DNA of 64,000 bases. Source: Candidatus Gemmiger excrementigallinarum (GTDB taxonomy: Bacteria; Bacillota; Clostridia; Oscillospirales; Ruminococcaceae). This document shows positions 17,364-26,084 of the stretch, in pieces. The position numbers were made by a program, and so were the translations under genes. Within the stretch, counting starts at the first letter, position 1. Each line of letters begins with the position of its first letter. The DNA lies in contig DXBP01000064.1 of assembly GCA_019116445.1 (NCBI GenBank), forward strand, positions 17,945 through 81,944. The letters run 5' to 3'. Under the pieces are notes generated by a model. It did not search any database and was not told where the DNA came from. It worked only from the letters and a program-made list of their open reading frames with translations.

Positions 17364-19286
17364 TCAGCGGCGGGCATGGTCGGCGGCATCGTTGGCCACC
17401 ATCACCAGCCCGGCGTAGAACATGGCCGCCCGTTTGCGGTCCTTGGAAAGTTTGTAGGGCATCAGCCGCAGCCAGTGGATGACCTCGTGCATGAGGATGC
17501 TGTCCAGCTGGCGGGGATAGCGCCGGCCCAGGTCCGCCATCAGGTCGGCGAACAGGGCATCGTAGGCCGCCGAGCGGGTCAGGGCAAAGTCGATGTGGTT
17601 CTGCTGCACCGTGACCCGGGGGGTCATCATCATAAACTCGTACCCGCCGTGCAAACTTTGCAGCAGCTTGCCGTAGTCCAGGAAGGGGCTTTCGTGCAGG
17701 TTGCCGGTGTTGGGGTCGATGAGATACCAGCCCTTGTCGTCGGTGCGGCAGATGATGTTTTCAATGGTCAGATCGCCGTGGATGGTCGCCACCGGGTCCT
17801 CGGCAAAGAGAGCCTGCAGCCGTTCGTGGGCAAACAGCCAGTCCAGCTGGCTCAGGTTTTTGTACTCCCTGCCGTTGATCCACACGGTGGGGTATTCCAT
17901 CAGATCGTGCAGCGTTCGGGCTTCGCGCAGTTTCTGCAGGTTGCCGTCCACCTTTTTGCCGATGTACTGTTCGATCTTGGCCGCATCAGCCGCCGTCGCC
18001 GTGGGGTGGTAGAGCTTTTCTTCCAGGGTGTCCAGCACTTCGTGCAGCACGGCGGCGCTTTTTTCCACCGGGTTGGAGTGCAGGTACCGGAACATCCCCA
18101 CGGCCTGGGGATCATAGGTCATATCGTACCAGCAGCAGTCGGCATCCTCCCCGGCGCGTAGGATCTCGCACAGGGGCAGGCGGTCCTTCTGGGCCCGCAG
18201 CCAGTGCAGCTGCTCGGCCAATTTCTGGCCGTCGGCACCAAAGGCGTATTTGCGGTAGAAAGTACGGGTCTTGTCCATGCAGAGCATGGTGGTGGCGTTG
18301 GACCCGGCAGAAAAATCCTGTAAAATCGTGATGTCCTGATTCATTTGCAGGAACCGGTCCACCCAGGCCTTGTTCTGCAGCCCGAAATACTGGCTCAAAA
18401 ACACCGCCCGGTCCTGGGGGTCAGCCTGGGGCAGCAGGTTCAGGTAGCTTTCCCCTGCCGGGGCCGCCGCCGTAGCCTGATTCACCGCGCCGCGCACCTT
18501 CTCCGGCAGCAGCGTAGCCAGCCACATGAGAACCAGCGGCACCAGATACCAGGCGATCATACCGGCGCAGGCTGCCGCCGGGGCGCCGTCCAGCACACCG
18601 CCGGGCAGCACCACACGCAAATCTCCTGCCGACTGACCGAACAACGCGCCGAACACATCCACCAGACGCATGGGCTGCCCGGCCGCGGTCAAAGCCGCCG
18701 CCAGCGCCGTGTAGGAGCCCAGATACGCTGCCCACATGACCACGGTATTCACCGCCAGCCGCAGCAGATTGACCCGGCGCAGGTCCTTGAAGGTATTGAT
18801 AAGGCTCCAGCAAAAGACCATGCCGTCCAGCTTGAGGGTATCGTTGAAGATGCCGCACACCGCCAGGCAGATGCGCTTGATGCCGTCCCGCAGCACGACC
18901 ACCACCACAAGGGCGACGGCCAGCAGTACGGCGAACAGCAGATAATACCGCGCCGCCCCACGGGCGCTTTCGCCCCCCTGGCCCAGCAGCGCAAAGACGC
19001 CGAAGCCCACCGCCACGAACCACACATCCAAAAAGCGGTCCATAATGACGGTGGCCAGGGCAAAGCCGACACCGGATTTCATCCTTCGGCCCACAAAGAC
19101 CGCCCGGAACACATCACCCAGGTGCAGCGGCAGGATGGTATTGATGGCATACCCACCCGCCATGCCCCGCAGCATGGCACCCCGCCGGGGCCGTTCATAG
19201 ATGCGCACAAACTGTTCCCACCGCAGCAGGCGGAAGGCGTGACCGGCCAGGAGCAGCAATATGGAAAGAATCAGATAGACAGCCAT
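17364..19286 (-). CDS. LPG-synthase-like membrane protein fused to an aminoglycoside-phosphotransferase-like kinase
   Basis: A 640-residue protein. The first 300 residues carry about eight hydrophobic segments in the pattern of the UPF0104/AglD/lysylphosphatidylglycerol-synthase membrane domain (RLLRWEQFVRIYERPRRGAM, then TILPLHLGDVFRAVFVGRRM). From about 310 on it is cytosolic with an APH/choline-kinase fold: IHGDLTIENIICR near 502-514 (catalytic Asp, metal Asn) and YLIDPNTG (metal Asp). Such kinases phosphorylate small hydroxyl substrates; LicA is an example. The stop of the nucleotidyltransferase overlaps its ATG (TAATG), so kinase and nucleotidyltransferase probably act in sequence. The fusion of a lipid-linked membrane module with a kinase is unusual. 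Confidence 0.78.
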   Translation of the reverse strand: MAVYLILSILLLLAGHAFRLLRWEQFVRIYERPRRGAMLRGMAGGYAINTILPLHLGDVFRAVFVGRRMKSGVGFALATVIMDRFLDVWFVAVGFGVFALLGQGGESARGAARYYLLFAVLLAVALVVVVVLRDGIKRICLAVCGIFNDTLKLDGMVFCWSLINTFKDLRRVNLLRLAVNTVVMWAAYLGSYTALAAALTAAGQPMRLVDVFGALFGQSAGDLRVVLPGGVLDGAPAAACAGMIAWYLVPLVLMWLATLLPEKVRGAVNQATAAAPAGESYLNLLPQADPQDRAVFLSQYFGLQNKAWVDRFLQMNQDITILQDFSAGSNATTMLCMDKTRTFYRKYAFGADGQKLAEQLHWLRAQKDRLPLCEILRAGEDADCCWYDMTYDPQAVGMFRYLHSNPVEKSAAVLHEVLDTLEEKLYHPTATAADAAKIEQYIGKKVDGNLQKLREARTLHDLMEYPTVWINGREYKNLSQLDWLFAHERLQALFAEDPVATIHGDLTIENIICRTDDKGWYLIDPNTGNLHESPFLDYGKLLQSLHGGYEFMMMTPRVTVQQNHIDFALTRSAAYDALFADLMADLGRRYPRQLDSILMHEVIHWLRLMPYKLSKDRKRAAMFYAGLVMVANDAADHARR

Positions 19287-20038
19287 TATTCCAACGCCTC
19301 AAATCCCGCGTTGTTTTCCGGTTTTTCGGCGGTGCGGTACTCATCCGGCGTGCCGAAGGGCAGGTGCAGATCGGTGGCAAAGCCGCGCACCGCCGCGCCG
19401 TGCTCCGCCAGCACGTTGTAAATGCCCGAAACAAAGAATTCCTTGTATTCGCAGGCGTGCAGATATTCGGCACAGGCATCGGCGTAGGTCTTTTTATCCT
19501 TGAAGTAGTAGGCGCCGCAGATGGCATCGTGGCTGACCACCTGCTTTTCCACCGTGTGGCAGACATTGCCGTCCGCCCCGTACTGCAGGTAGCTGTAGGC
19601 CGGGGAATCGCTCTCAAAGGTGAGCAGCGCCCCCGCCGGGCCTTCGGCAAAGTTGCCCTGGGCACAGAATTCGTTGAAGGACCGGCACAGGAACAGATGG
19701 TCGCAGTCGTTGAAGAGCAGCGGTTCCCCGTCGGGCAGGCCTTCGGTGCCTTTCAGCGCCGTGATGGCCGCCCCGGCGGTGACTTCCGGCAGGGCCACGA
19801 TGCGGGCGTCCGGCCAATAGGCACGGATTTTGGTATCAATGGCAAAGTCCCGGATATGTTCTTCCAGCACCACAAAGGTGAGGTCGGCACAGTCCACGAA
19901 TTTTTCCACGCTGCGGGTCGCCCAGTAAAAGAAGGGCTTGCCGTGAATTTCGATGAGGGGTTTGGGGCAGACGAAGCCGTTTTCAAAAAAGCGGCTGCCC
20001 CGGCCCGCCATGGGCAGGATCAGATGCAGTTTGGGCAT
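19286..20038 (-). CDS. Sugar (or alditol) phosphate nucleotidyltransferase
   Basis: A 250-residue NTP transferase of the glucose-1-phosphate thymidylyltransferase/LicC superfamily. It opens LILPMAGRGSRFFENGFVCP (nucleotide loop) with KPLIEIHGKPFFYW following, and has LLFNDCDHLF with metal-binding Asp residues near 135. It makes an NDP-activated precursor; neither base nor substrate can be assigned. AGGAGG precedes the ATG. The fused kinase-membrane gene follows with a one-base overlap. Confidence 0.85.
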   Translation of the reverse strand: MPKLHLILPMAGRGSRFFENGFVCPKPLIEIHGKPFFYWATRSVEKFVDCADLTFVVLEEHIRDFAIDTKIRAYWPDARIVALPEVTAGAAITALKGTEGLPDGEPLLFNDCDHLFLCRSFNEFCAQGNFAEGPAGALLTFESDSPAYSYLQYGADGNVCHTVEKQVVSHDAICGAYYFKDKKTYADACAEYLHACEYKEFFVSGIYNVLAEHGAAVRGFATDLHLPFGTPDEYRTAEKPENNAGFEALE

Positions 20039-20062
20039 AAGGCTTCCCTCCTTGGGCGGCGT

Positions 20063-21091
20063 TCAGGCGTTGTCCCGGGCGGCCAGCATTTTGCATTCTT
20101 CGGCGATCACCCGGGAAAGTCCGGTTTCCATATCCACCTGGGGCACCCAGCCGTAGGCTTCTTTGGCGTGGGCGTTATCGCAAAGGCTGAACTTGTTCAC
20201 CTCGTGGTCCAGGATCTCCTCCTTGATGCCGTAGGCGCCGCCGTACAGTTCGGGGTACTTGGACCAGTAATGGCTGGAGGGGCAGTACTTGGCCTCGATC
20301 TCCTTGCCCATCAGGCGGCAGGCGGTGGCGTAGAGTTCCCGCACCGAGTAGCTCTGGTTGCTGGAAACATTCACCGCGTCAAAGCCGGACTGGGGCCGTT
20401 CCACCACCCGCAGCGCCAGGGCGATGAGGTCATCCACATAGATATAATCCCGGCGCTGGTTGCCGTCGGAGTGGAATTCCGGCGTGCGGTCATAGTACAG
20501 TTCCCGGATCATATACCCCACAAAGGGCGGCTGCTTGCGCAGGCAGTCGATGTGGGGGCCGTAGACGTTGGCAAAGCGCAGGCAGGTCACCGTCATGCCG
20601 TAGGTATCGGCAAAGCTCTGGCAGAACCGCTCGCCGCAGTACTTGGTGTTGGGATAGATGAGCGTGGGCGGGTTGAAGGAAGTTTCCACCGTGGGGAATT
20701 CCGTTTCGTTCTCATACATGGCGTTGGTGGAAGCCTGTACCAGCTGCCTGACGCCGGTGCGGCGGGCACATTCCAGCAGATGCACCAGGCCCAGGGTGTT
20801 CACTTCCACCGCCTGCACAGGGTCGCTCTGGCAGTCGGGCAGCGGGGCGATGCCCGCAATATTGTACACCACGTCGAACTTTTCCGCCTCAAACAAGGCC
20901 GGGATGGCCTCCCGGTCCCGGATGTCCATGCGGCGCACCTCGGGGCCGAAATCGTGGTCCTCAAACTTCAGGTTGTCCAGGTTGCCGTAGGAGAAGTTGT
21001 CAATACCCACGACCTCATCGCCGCGCTTCCACAGCGCGTGCCACAGCTGGCCGCCGATAAACCCGGCGGCGCCCGTTACCAGAACTTTCAT
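20063..21091 (-). CDS. NAD-dependent sugar epimerase/dehydratase
   Basis: A 342-residue extended short-chain dehydrogenase. The NAD loop is VTGAAGFIGGQL at residues 4-15, followed by DNFSYGNLDNL. The active site has STNAMYE and YPNTKYCGE (YxxxK). DYIYVDDLIALAL is typical of UDP-glucose 4-epimerase relatives. It probably shapes a nucleotide sugar for the glycan; the exact reaction (4-epimerase, 4,6-dehydratase or other) is not determined by motifs. It lies between a GT2 gene and the nucleotidyltransferase. Confidence 0.88.
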   Translation of the reverse strand: MKVLVTGAAGFIGGQLWHALWKRGDEVVGIDNFSYGNLDNLKFEDHDFGPEVRRMDIRDREAIPALFEAEKFDVVYNIAGIAPLPDCQSDPVQAVEVNTLGLVHLLECARRTGVRQLVQASTNAMYENETEFPTVETSFNPPTLIYPNTKYCGERFCQSFADTYGMTVTCLRFANVYGPHIDCLRKQPPFVGYMIRELYYDRTPEFHSDGNQRRDYIYVDDLIALALRVVERPQSGFDAVNVSSNQSYSVRELYATACRLMGKEIEAKYCPSSHYWSKYPELYGGAYGIKEEILDHEVNKFSLCDNAHAKEAYGWVPQVDMETGLSRVIAEECKMLAARDNA

Positions 21092-21103
21092 ACAAAGACC
21101 TCC

Positions 21104-21898
21104 TTACTGCTGCACCGGGATCTCGGTGTAGGTGTATGCGTCAATGATCTTGCTGCGCCATTCCCGGGCCACAAAAGCCTTGGGCCCGCGCAGATACCGC
21201 CCGCAAAGTTTCAGCAGGCTGATGCCAAAACTGGTGAGCTTATTGTTGCTGACCTGATCCTCTTCCCGCCAGCTGATGGGGAAAAACAGCACCTTCTGCT
21301 TCAGCTGGCACAGGGCCAGGATCATGCAGTCGTTGAAATACAGCGTATCGGGGAATTTTTTGTAGTATTCGTTTTTCAGGGGCGCCACGGCGTAGAGGTT
21401 CAGCCCGCTGCCCAGGTCGGTGATGCGCTTGCGGGCCACCAGGGTGAACAGGGCGTTGAACCCGTGGTTGCCCACCACACGCAGGGTGCTGTAGCCCTGG
21501 ATGCGGCTGCCTTTCATGAAGCGGGAACCCAGGCAGCAATCGTACTTTTTATAGGTGCCGTCCTGCAGAATGGGCAAAAGGTCCGCGATGGCCCCCTGGT
21601 CGTCGCCGTGGAGCACCACCAGGTGCTCATACCCGTGGGCGGCGGCGTAACCGAAAGCCACCTTGTGGCTGCCGCCCAGGCCGTAGTTTTCATCGTTGCG
21701 CAAAAGGCGCACCGGAGCGTCCGGGTGGCGGCGGCGCCAGTCCTGGACGGCTTCTTCGGTACCGTCGGTGGAGCGGTTGTTCACCACGATGCACTCCCCC
21801 ACCCAGGGAGCAACGCGGGGGTCCAGCAGCTGGGACAGCACCCGGGGGACCTGTTTTTCGCAATTATAGGCAGGGATAAATACCAGCAGTTTTTCCAT
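21104..21898 (-). CDS. GT2 glycosyltransferase, polyprenyl-phosphate type
   Basis: A 264-residue GT-A fold transferase similar to dolichyl-phosphate mannosyltransferase (DPM1)-like enzymes: VFIPAYNCEKQVPRVL, VVNNRSTDGTEE, NYGLGGSHKVAF and the metal motif HGDDQGA. LGSRFMKGS and DLGSGLNLY complete the pattern. It has no C-terminal membrane helices, so it may charge a polyprenyl phosphate with a sugar as donor for the membrane GT-C enzyme upstream (inference). A candidate internal promoter lies just before it. Confidence 0.85.
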   Translation of the reverse strand: MEKLLVFIPAYNCEKQVPRVLSQLLDPRVAPWVGECIVVNNRSTDGTEEAVQDWRRRHPDAPVRLLRNDENYGLGGSHKVAFGYAAAHGYEHLVVLHGDDQGAIADLLPILQDGTYKKYDCCLGSRFMKGSRIQGYSTLRVVGNHGFNALFTLVARKRITDLGSGLNLYAVAPLKNEYYKKFPDTLYFNDCMILALCQLKQKVLFFPISWREEDQVSNNKLTSFGISLLKLCGRYLRGPKAFVAREWRSKIIDAYTYTEIPVQQ

Positions 21899-21938
21899 CA
21901 GTCAGGCTCCTTTAAAAAATCCGCAGAATTTTGTTTTC

Positions 21939-21967
21939 AGCATAGCACAAAACGCGCCGCCCCGCAA
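21939..21967 (-). promoter_or_regulatory. Internal promoter within the glycan operon
   Basis: Minus-strand TTGCGG (21962-21967), 17-base spacer, TATGCT (21939-21944), in the only sizeable gap (81 bases) between the GT-C and GT2 genes. It could drive the last five genes separately. A GC-rich hairpin near 21950-21974 overlaps it. Confidence 0.5.
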
Positions 21968-21979
21968 CGGGCCGCGCAG

Positions 21980-23701
21980 TTATTGGGCCCAGCCATCCAC
22001 CACCAGCACCTGCAAACTGGCGGTGCCGTGGGTGACGGTATACCGGTCGGTAATGGCGAAGTTTTCCTCCAGCCAGGCGTGGAACTGGGCCATATCCCGC
22101 ACTTCGGCGTCATCGTAGAGGATGACATCAGGCAGTTTATCCGGCACCAGCGTATAGTAGTCCTCAAACCGGGGGTCGCTGTCGGTACCCGAAATTACCG
22201 AGGCCTGGGCCACCGTCAGGGTGCCGTCGGCCATCAGGAAGCCAAGGCCGTTCTGTTCTCCGATGGCCTGCAGCACCGCCTGGCCCGCAAAGGGTTCCAG
22301 CGCCTCGTACAGACATTCCTGCATATCGGCAGCCTTTTCATCGGCCCGGATGCCCTTGGCGGGACCGGTTTCAATGGGTACCAGCGGTGTATCGGTAATG
22401 TTGGCAGGCTTCCAGCCGGTAGTCTGCACACACCACAGACGGCAGACCGTCAGAAATACCAGCATAGCCCCCAGGCAGGCCATTGCCACCCGGCGCAGGG
22501 CCAAAGTGTCCCAGCGGAGAAGCACCAGCAAACCGCACAAGGCGGGCCATGTCAGATACAAAAAGGTGGCAGGCAGCCCCAGAACCGAGGAACGCACGAT
22601 CAAAACATAGGCAGCCAGCCCCGGCAGGTAACCCAGCCAAAACAATGCCGCCGTGCCGGGCTTGCGCCGGGCGCGCCAGAAAACCCAGGCCCCGGCCAGC
22701 ACCGCCACCGGCACAAACTGCCGTTCGTCCAGGCTGCTGTCTTTTACCGCCCGCAGGGTGCACTGCAGGGTGGCCAGTATGGTCCATACCCCCAGCAGCA
22801 ACGCCATGCGGTCCCGCGCAAAGGCCTTGCGGCGGTACAGGTACGCACAAAGCAGCAGCGCCGCGGCCAGCGACCAGCGCCAGCCCTGAAGCACCGAGAG
22901 CGCCTGCTGCCCCAACTGGACCAGACGTTCGGCGGCGGTAAAGCCGTACTGGGGATCATCCAGAATCAGTTTGACCCTTGCCAGGAAAGCCCCCACATCA
23001 AACCCAAAGCCCTGCAGCGCCCAGAGCAAAAACGCTCCGCCGCAGACCGCACAGGTTGCCAGCAGCACCCAGGCGCCCCGGGGCACCCCGGCCAGGCGGC
23101 GTTCGCCGCCCCGGCGTCCCATCAGAAAGAGTCCCAGCCACAGGAACGGAAACGCCGCCACACTTTGGGGGTAAGCCAGAAAGCTGAAACAGGCACACAC
23201 CGCGCCCACCGCCACCAGCCAGGGGCGGCGGAAACCGCGGGTCACATAGTGGTGGAAGCACAGGAAAGCCGCCACCGTAAAATAGAACTGCTGGCCGATA
23301 TAATCCGGCCCCACAAACCATTTGGGCGCATAGAGGAAGAGCACCAGCGCAGCCAGACCCGCGCCGCCGCGCCCCAGATCCCGGCGGAATTCCCGGTAAA
23401 ACACCCAGCACATAGCCGCCTTGCAGGCCAGCGTGACCACCCGGACAAACACCAGCAGCCCGGTGGTGGTACCGGTAACCGCCCGGTACAGCCACACCAG
23501 CAGGGCAGGCGGCAGGGCGCAGAGCTGGTGGGGTTCCCACATCTGGGCAAAAAGGCGATCCCCCTGCACCAGCCGGAATCCCAGGGAGAGGGCGTAGACT
23601 TCGTCGATCTCCAGCCCCACAAAAACCTGCCGTACCATCACCAGCACACAGGCGGCCACCAGCACGCCCCAGGCGATGCGCACCCCACGTTTCGGCATCA
23701 T
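21980..23701 (-). CDS. Multi-pass GT-C-type membrane glycosyltransferase
   Basis: A 573-residue protein with about 11-13 predicted membrane helices and an extracellular tail of about 130 residues. The acidic pair in LEIDEVYALSLG (near residue 24), just after the first helix, is the place and form of the GT39/ArnT-type catalytic Asp-Glu. Such enzymes use a polyprenyl-phosphate sugar outside the membrane, matching the downstream DPM1-like gene. Two ATG codons abut (MMPKR); the first overlaps the upstream stop as ATGA, so I used it. It might instead be an O-antigen ligase-like or hypothetical membrane protein. Confidence 0.7.
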   Translation of the reverse strand: MMPKRGVRIAWGVLVAACVLVMVRQVFVGLEIDEVYALSLGFRLVQGDRLFAQMWEPHQLCALPPALLVWLYRAVTGTTTGLLVFVRVVTLACKAAMCWVFYREFRRDLGRGGAGLAALVLFLYAPKWFVGPDYIGQQFYFTVAAFLCFHHYVTRGFRRPWLVAVGAVCACFSFLAYPQSVAAFPFLWLGLFLMGRRGGERRLAGVPRGAWVLLATCAVCGGAFLLWALQGFGFDVGAFLARVKLILDDPQYGFTAAERLVQLGQQALSVLQGWRWSLAAALLLCAYLYRRKAFARDRMALLLGVWTILATLQCTLRAVKDSSLDERQFVPVAVLAGAWVFWRARRKPGTAALFWLGYLPGLAAYVLIVRSSVLGLPATFLYLTWPALCGLLVLLRWDTLALRRVAMACLGAMLVFLTVCRLWCVQTTGWKPANITDTPLVPIETGPAKGIRADEKAADMQECLYEALEPFAGQAVLQAIGEQNGLGFLMADGTLTVAQASVISGTDSDPRFEDYYTLVPDKLPDVILYDDAEVRDMAQFHAWLEENFAITDRYTVTHGTASLQVLVVDGWAQ

Positions 23702-24549
23702 GGACGATCCCCTTTCAGCCGTTTGTGCAGCAGCGCATCCCGGGCGTACCACAGATAGGGCAGATAATTTTCCCCGAAGGCTTCCCACTTGCGGGCCAGC
23801 CAGCTGCGGGGGCGGCCGTCCTTGTGCTTGACCGCCGCCACATCAAAAAAGCGGGCTTTATCCAGAACCACGATCTTGGGTTCAAAGGGCAGGTCCCAGC
23901 CTTCGGGGTACCAGTAGGCCGGGGTCAGCAGACGGTAGTCGCTGCGCTCGGCGGCATAGCGGTTGAGCTGGCTTTCGTCGTGCCACAGGGCAATGACGCC
24001 GTGGGCCAGGTCCTCCTCGGTGCGGCGTTCCAGCTCATGGCACAGAGCCAGAAAGGCCGCCTCCGTGCCGCCGTTGAGCCCGCCGGAAACGTAATCCCGC
24101 CCGCAGTTGTAAGGGATATAGGCGGTGCTTCTGGGGTTGCGGTCGTAGGAATAGAACATCGGCTTTTTGTTCCAGAAGCCCGGCTGCTGCACCAGCAACA
24201 GGTTTTCCCCTTTTTCGGGCCGGGGCAGGAATTCCTCCGCCGTGACGGTCTTTTGGCAGACCAGGTTGGCGTTGAAGAAGAAGAGGAAATCACACCCGGC
24301 CAGGGCCGCCTCCTGGCTCAGGAAGATGGAAAACCGGCGCAGGGTGCTGTAGGGCCAGTCGTAGGCTTCCTGGGCGATGCGGCGGACATTAGGGGCATCC
24401 TCAAATTCGATGTGCGGGGCATCGGTAAAGACGAAGTATTCCTTTTGGCAGCCGGGCAGGAAATTCTGCTCAAAGCTGCGGTAAAATTCCGGCCAGAACA
24501 CGGTATACTTGCCGGTGCAAAGGTAGAGCATTCCGATTTTTGGCATCAT
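23698..24549 (-). CDS. GT6 glycosyltransferase (ABO blood-group type, bacterial NAN form)
   Basis: A 283-residue GT6 family enzyme. It resembles Bacteroides ovatus BoGT6a along its length: MLYLCTGKYTVFWPEFY, EYFVFTDAP, FFFNANL near 90-96, QPGFWNK, STAYIPYNCGRDY, SGGLNGG, WHDESQLNRY near 189 and YPEGWDLPFEP. Vertebrate GT6 enzymes carry a DxD metal site; bacterial ones have NxN, as seen here (NAN), and work without metal. The family adds alpha-1,3-linked Gal or GalNAc to a galactose that usually carries alpha-1,2-fucose. A GT11 fucosyltransferase three genes upstream supports such an acceptor. The ATG overlaps the flippase stop (ATGA). Confidence 0.9.
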   Translation of the reverse strand: MMPKIGMLYLCTGKYTVFWPEFYRSFEQNFLPGCQKEYFVFTDAPHIEFEDAPNVRRIAQEAYDWPYSTLRRFSIFLSQEAALAGCDFLFFFNANLVCQKTVTAEEFLPRPEKGENLLLVQQPGFWNKKPMFYSYDRNPRSTAYIPYNCGRDYVSGGLNGGTEAAFLALCHELERRTEEDLAHGVIALWHDESQLNRYAAERSDYRLLTPAYWYPEGWDLPFEPKIVVLDKARFFDVAAVKHKDGRPRSWLARKWEAFGENYLPYLWYARDALLHKRLKGDRP

Positions 24550-26078
24550 GCGCTCCTTTTGTGTCTGAGTTTTTGCCAGATTCCGGCGGCGTACTGCCGC
24601 AGATAGGCGGCATCGCTGCCCCAGCCGTAGACCACCAGGTTGAGGAGGTTGGGCACGATGCAGACGATCACGGCCCGGGGCACCAGGCCCAGCCAGCCCT
24701 GGATGGGCACGGCTTCGCAGAGCATCCAGGTGCCGCCCAGGCAGGCGGCCAGGGTGACAAGGTGCAGCAGCTGCATACGCAGATAATGGCCCATACTGCC
24801 CTGCATATACCGCCGGAACACCACCACCACGCGCCCCGCCCACATAATACAGTGGGCCACCACGGTGGCGATGAGGGCGCCGGTGATATCGAAGCGCGGG
24901 AACAGCGCAAAGCTGAGGGCCAGATTGACGGTGGCCGAAGCGACCATGAACCACTGATCCTGTTCAAAGTGGCCCAGCACCGCCCGGTAGGAGCCCAGCA
25001 TCCGGTGGTTCCAGCCCACATACTCGTTCAGGCAGAACACCAGCACAAAGCCCATGGGCAGCAGCCAGTCCTCACCCATCCAGGCCGCCATGAAGGACTG
25101 GAACAGGCAGAAGTAGGCGGTGGCCACAAAGCTGCCGAAGAGGTAGCTGAACAGGTCCATGCCCCAGAACACCTGTTTGTCGTGGTCATTGGCCGCGGCG
25201 GATTTATCGTAGACGATGTTGCCGATGGCCGCGGCAAAACTGTCCATGATTTTGTTGCCCAGGTCGGTAGCGCTGGTGGAGATGTTGGTATAGTTGCCCA
25301 GCAGCGTGGTCTGGACCGAGCCGCCCATGCGGGCGGTGACGATGGTATCGGAGGAGCCGTAGATGGTATTGGAGAGCCGGTGCACCAGATAGTACCGCAG
25401 ATCGTGGAAGATGCCCAGGTCCTTGAAGTCCTGCAAACTCACCTTGACGTCGTGGACGTAGGGGAAATCCTTGCGGAAGCGCCGGGCAATGACCAGGTTG
25501 GCGCAGACGTTGCAGACGATGGCCACGCTGAAGTAGAGCACATAGTTGGGGAACCACAGGGACACAGCGATCTTGGCCAGGGAGGTAAGCACGTTGAAGC
25601 AGAAGTCGATGCGGGTGCACAGATACCCCTGCTGGGTGCAGGTGTACATAAGCCGCCGGGTGACAAGAAAATAGCTGCACAGCGTGGAAACCACGTTGAG
25701 CGCATAGACCGTGTAGCCGGTGGCCAGGGGCACATCGGGCATGATCCAGGGCAGGGCGGCAGCGCCCAGCAGGGCCAGCAGGGCGATGGCCAGGCCCACG
25801 GCCCGGTAGGCCCACTTGTACATGGACATGTACTTGCTGATCTTCTCGGCATTTTTGGCGGCGATCTGCTCATACAGGCGGTAGCTGATGACGCTGCCCA
25901 CGCCGAATTCGGCGATGGAGAAGAAGTTGAACAGCTGGGTGACCACCTGGGAGGCGGTGCTGATCTGAGTGCCGAAGTTGTAGACCAGCAGTTTGCGGGT
26001 CACCAGGCCCAGCAGCAGCAACAGCAGGCTGGACCCCACCGCATAGGCCATATTGATAAGGGTACGTCTGGTTCGCAA
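24546..26078 (-). CDS. Wzx-type polysaccharide flippase
   Basis: A 510-residue MATE/MOP-superfamily membrane protein with about 12-14 helices: LLGLVTRKLLVYNFG, SIAEFGVGSVISYRLYEQI and YVGWNHRMLGSYRAV are typical of Gram-positive oligosaccharide flippases. It would move the undecaprenyl-linked repeat across the membrane. The start is TTG at 26078 with AAAGGA nine bases upstream; the first ATG (residue 10) has no ribosome-binding site. Its presence says the glycan is assembled inside on a lipid carrier; no Wzy polymerase is obvious, though the GT-C protein may fill part of that role. Confidence 0.88.
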   Translation of the reverse strand: MRTRRTLINMAYAVGSSLLLLLLGLVTRKLLVYNFGTQISTASQVVTQLFNFFSIAEFGVGSVISYRLYEQIAAKNAEKISKYMSMYKWAYRAVGLAIALLALLGAAALPWIMPDVPLATGYTVYALNVVSTLCSYFLVTRRLMYTCTQQGYLCTRIDFCFNVLTSLAKIAVSLWFPNYVLYFSVAIVCNVCANLVIARRFRKDFPYVHDVKVSLQDFKDLGIFHDLRYYLVHRLSNTIYGSSDTIVTARMGGSVQTTLLGNYTNISTSATDLGNKIMDSFAAAIGNIVYDKSAAANDHDKQVFWGMDLFSYLFGSFVATAYFCLFQSFMAAWMGEDWLLPMGFVLVFCLNEYVGWNHRMLGSYRAVLGHFEQDQWFMVASATVNLALSFALFPRFDITGALIATVVAHCIMWAGRVVVVFRRYMQGSMGHYLRMQLLHLVTLAACLGGTWMLCEAVPIQGWLGLVPRAVIVCIVPNLLNLVVYGWGSDAAYLRQYAAGIWQKLRHKRSA

Positions 26079-26084
26079 AACGGG

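Noticed and set aside
19364..23758. A 1464-residue open frame on the plus strand
   Set aside because: It lies antisense to five glycan genes with clear motifs, has no ribosome-binding site, and its composition (H, G and Q rich) is typical of the mirror of GC-rich coding DNA.
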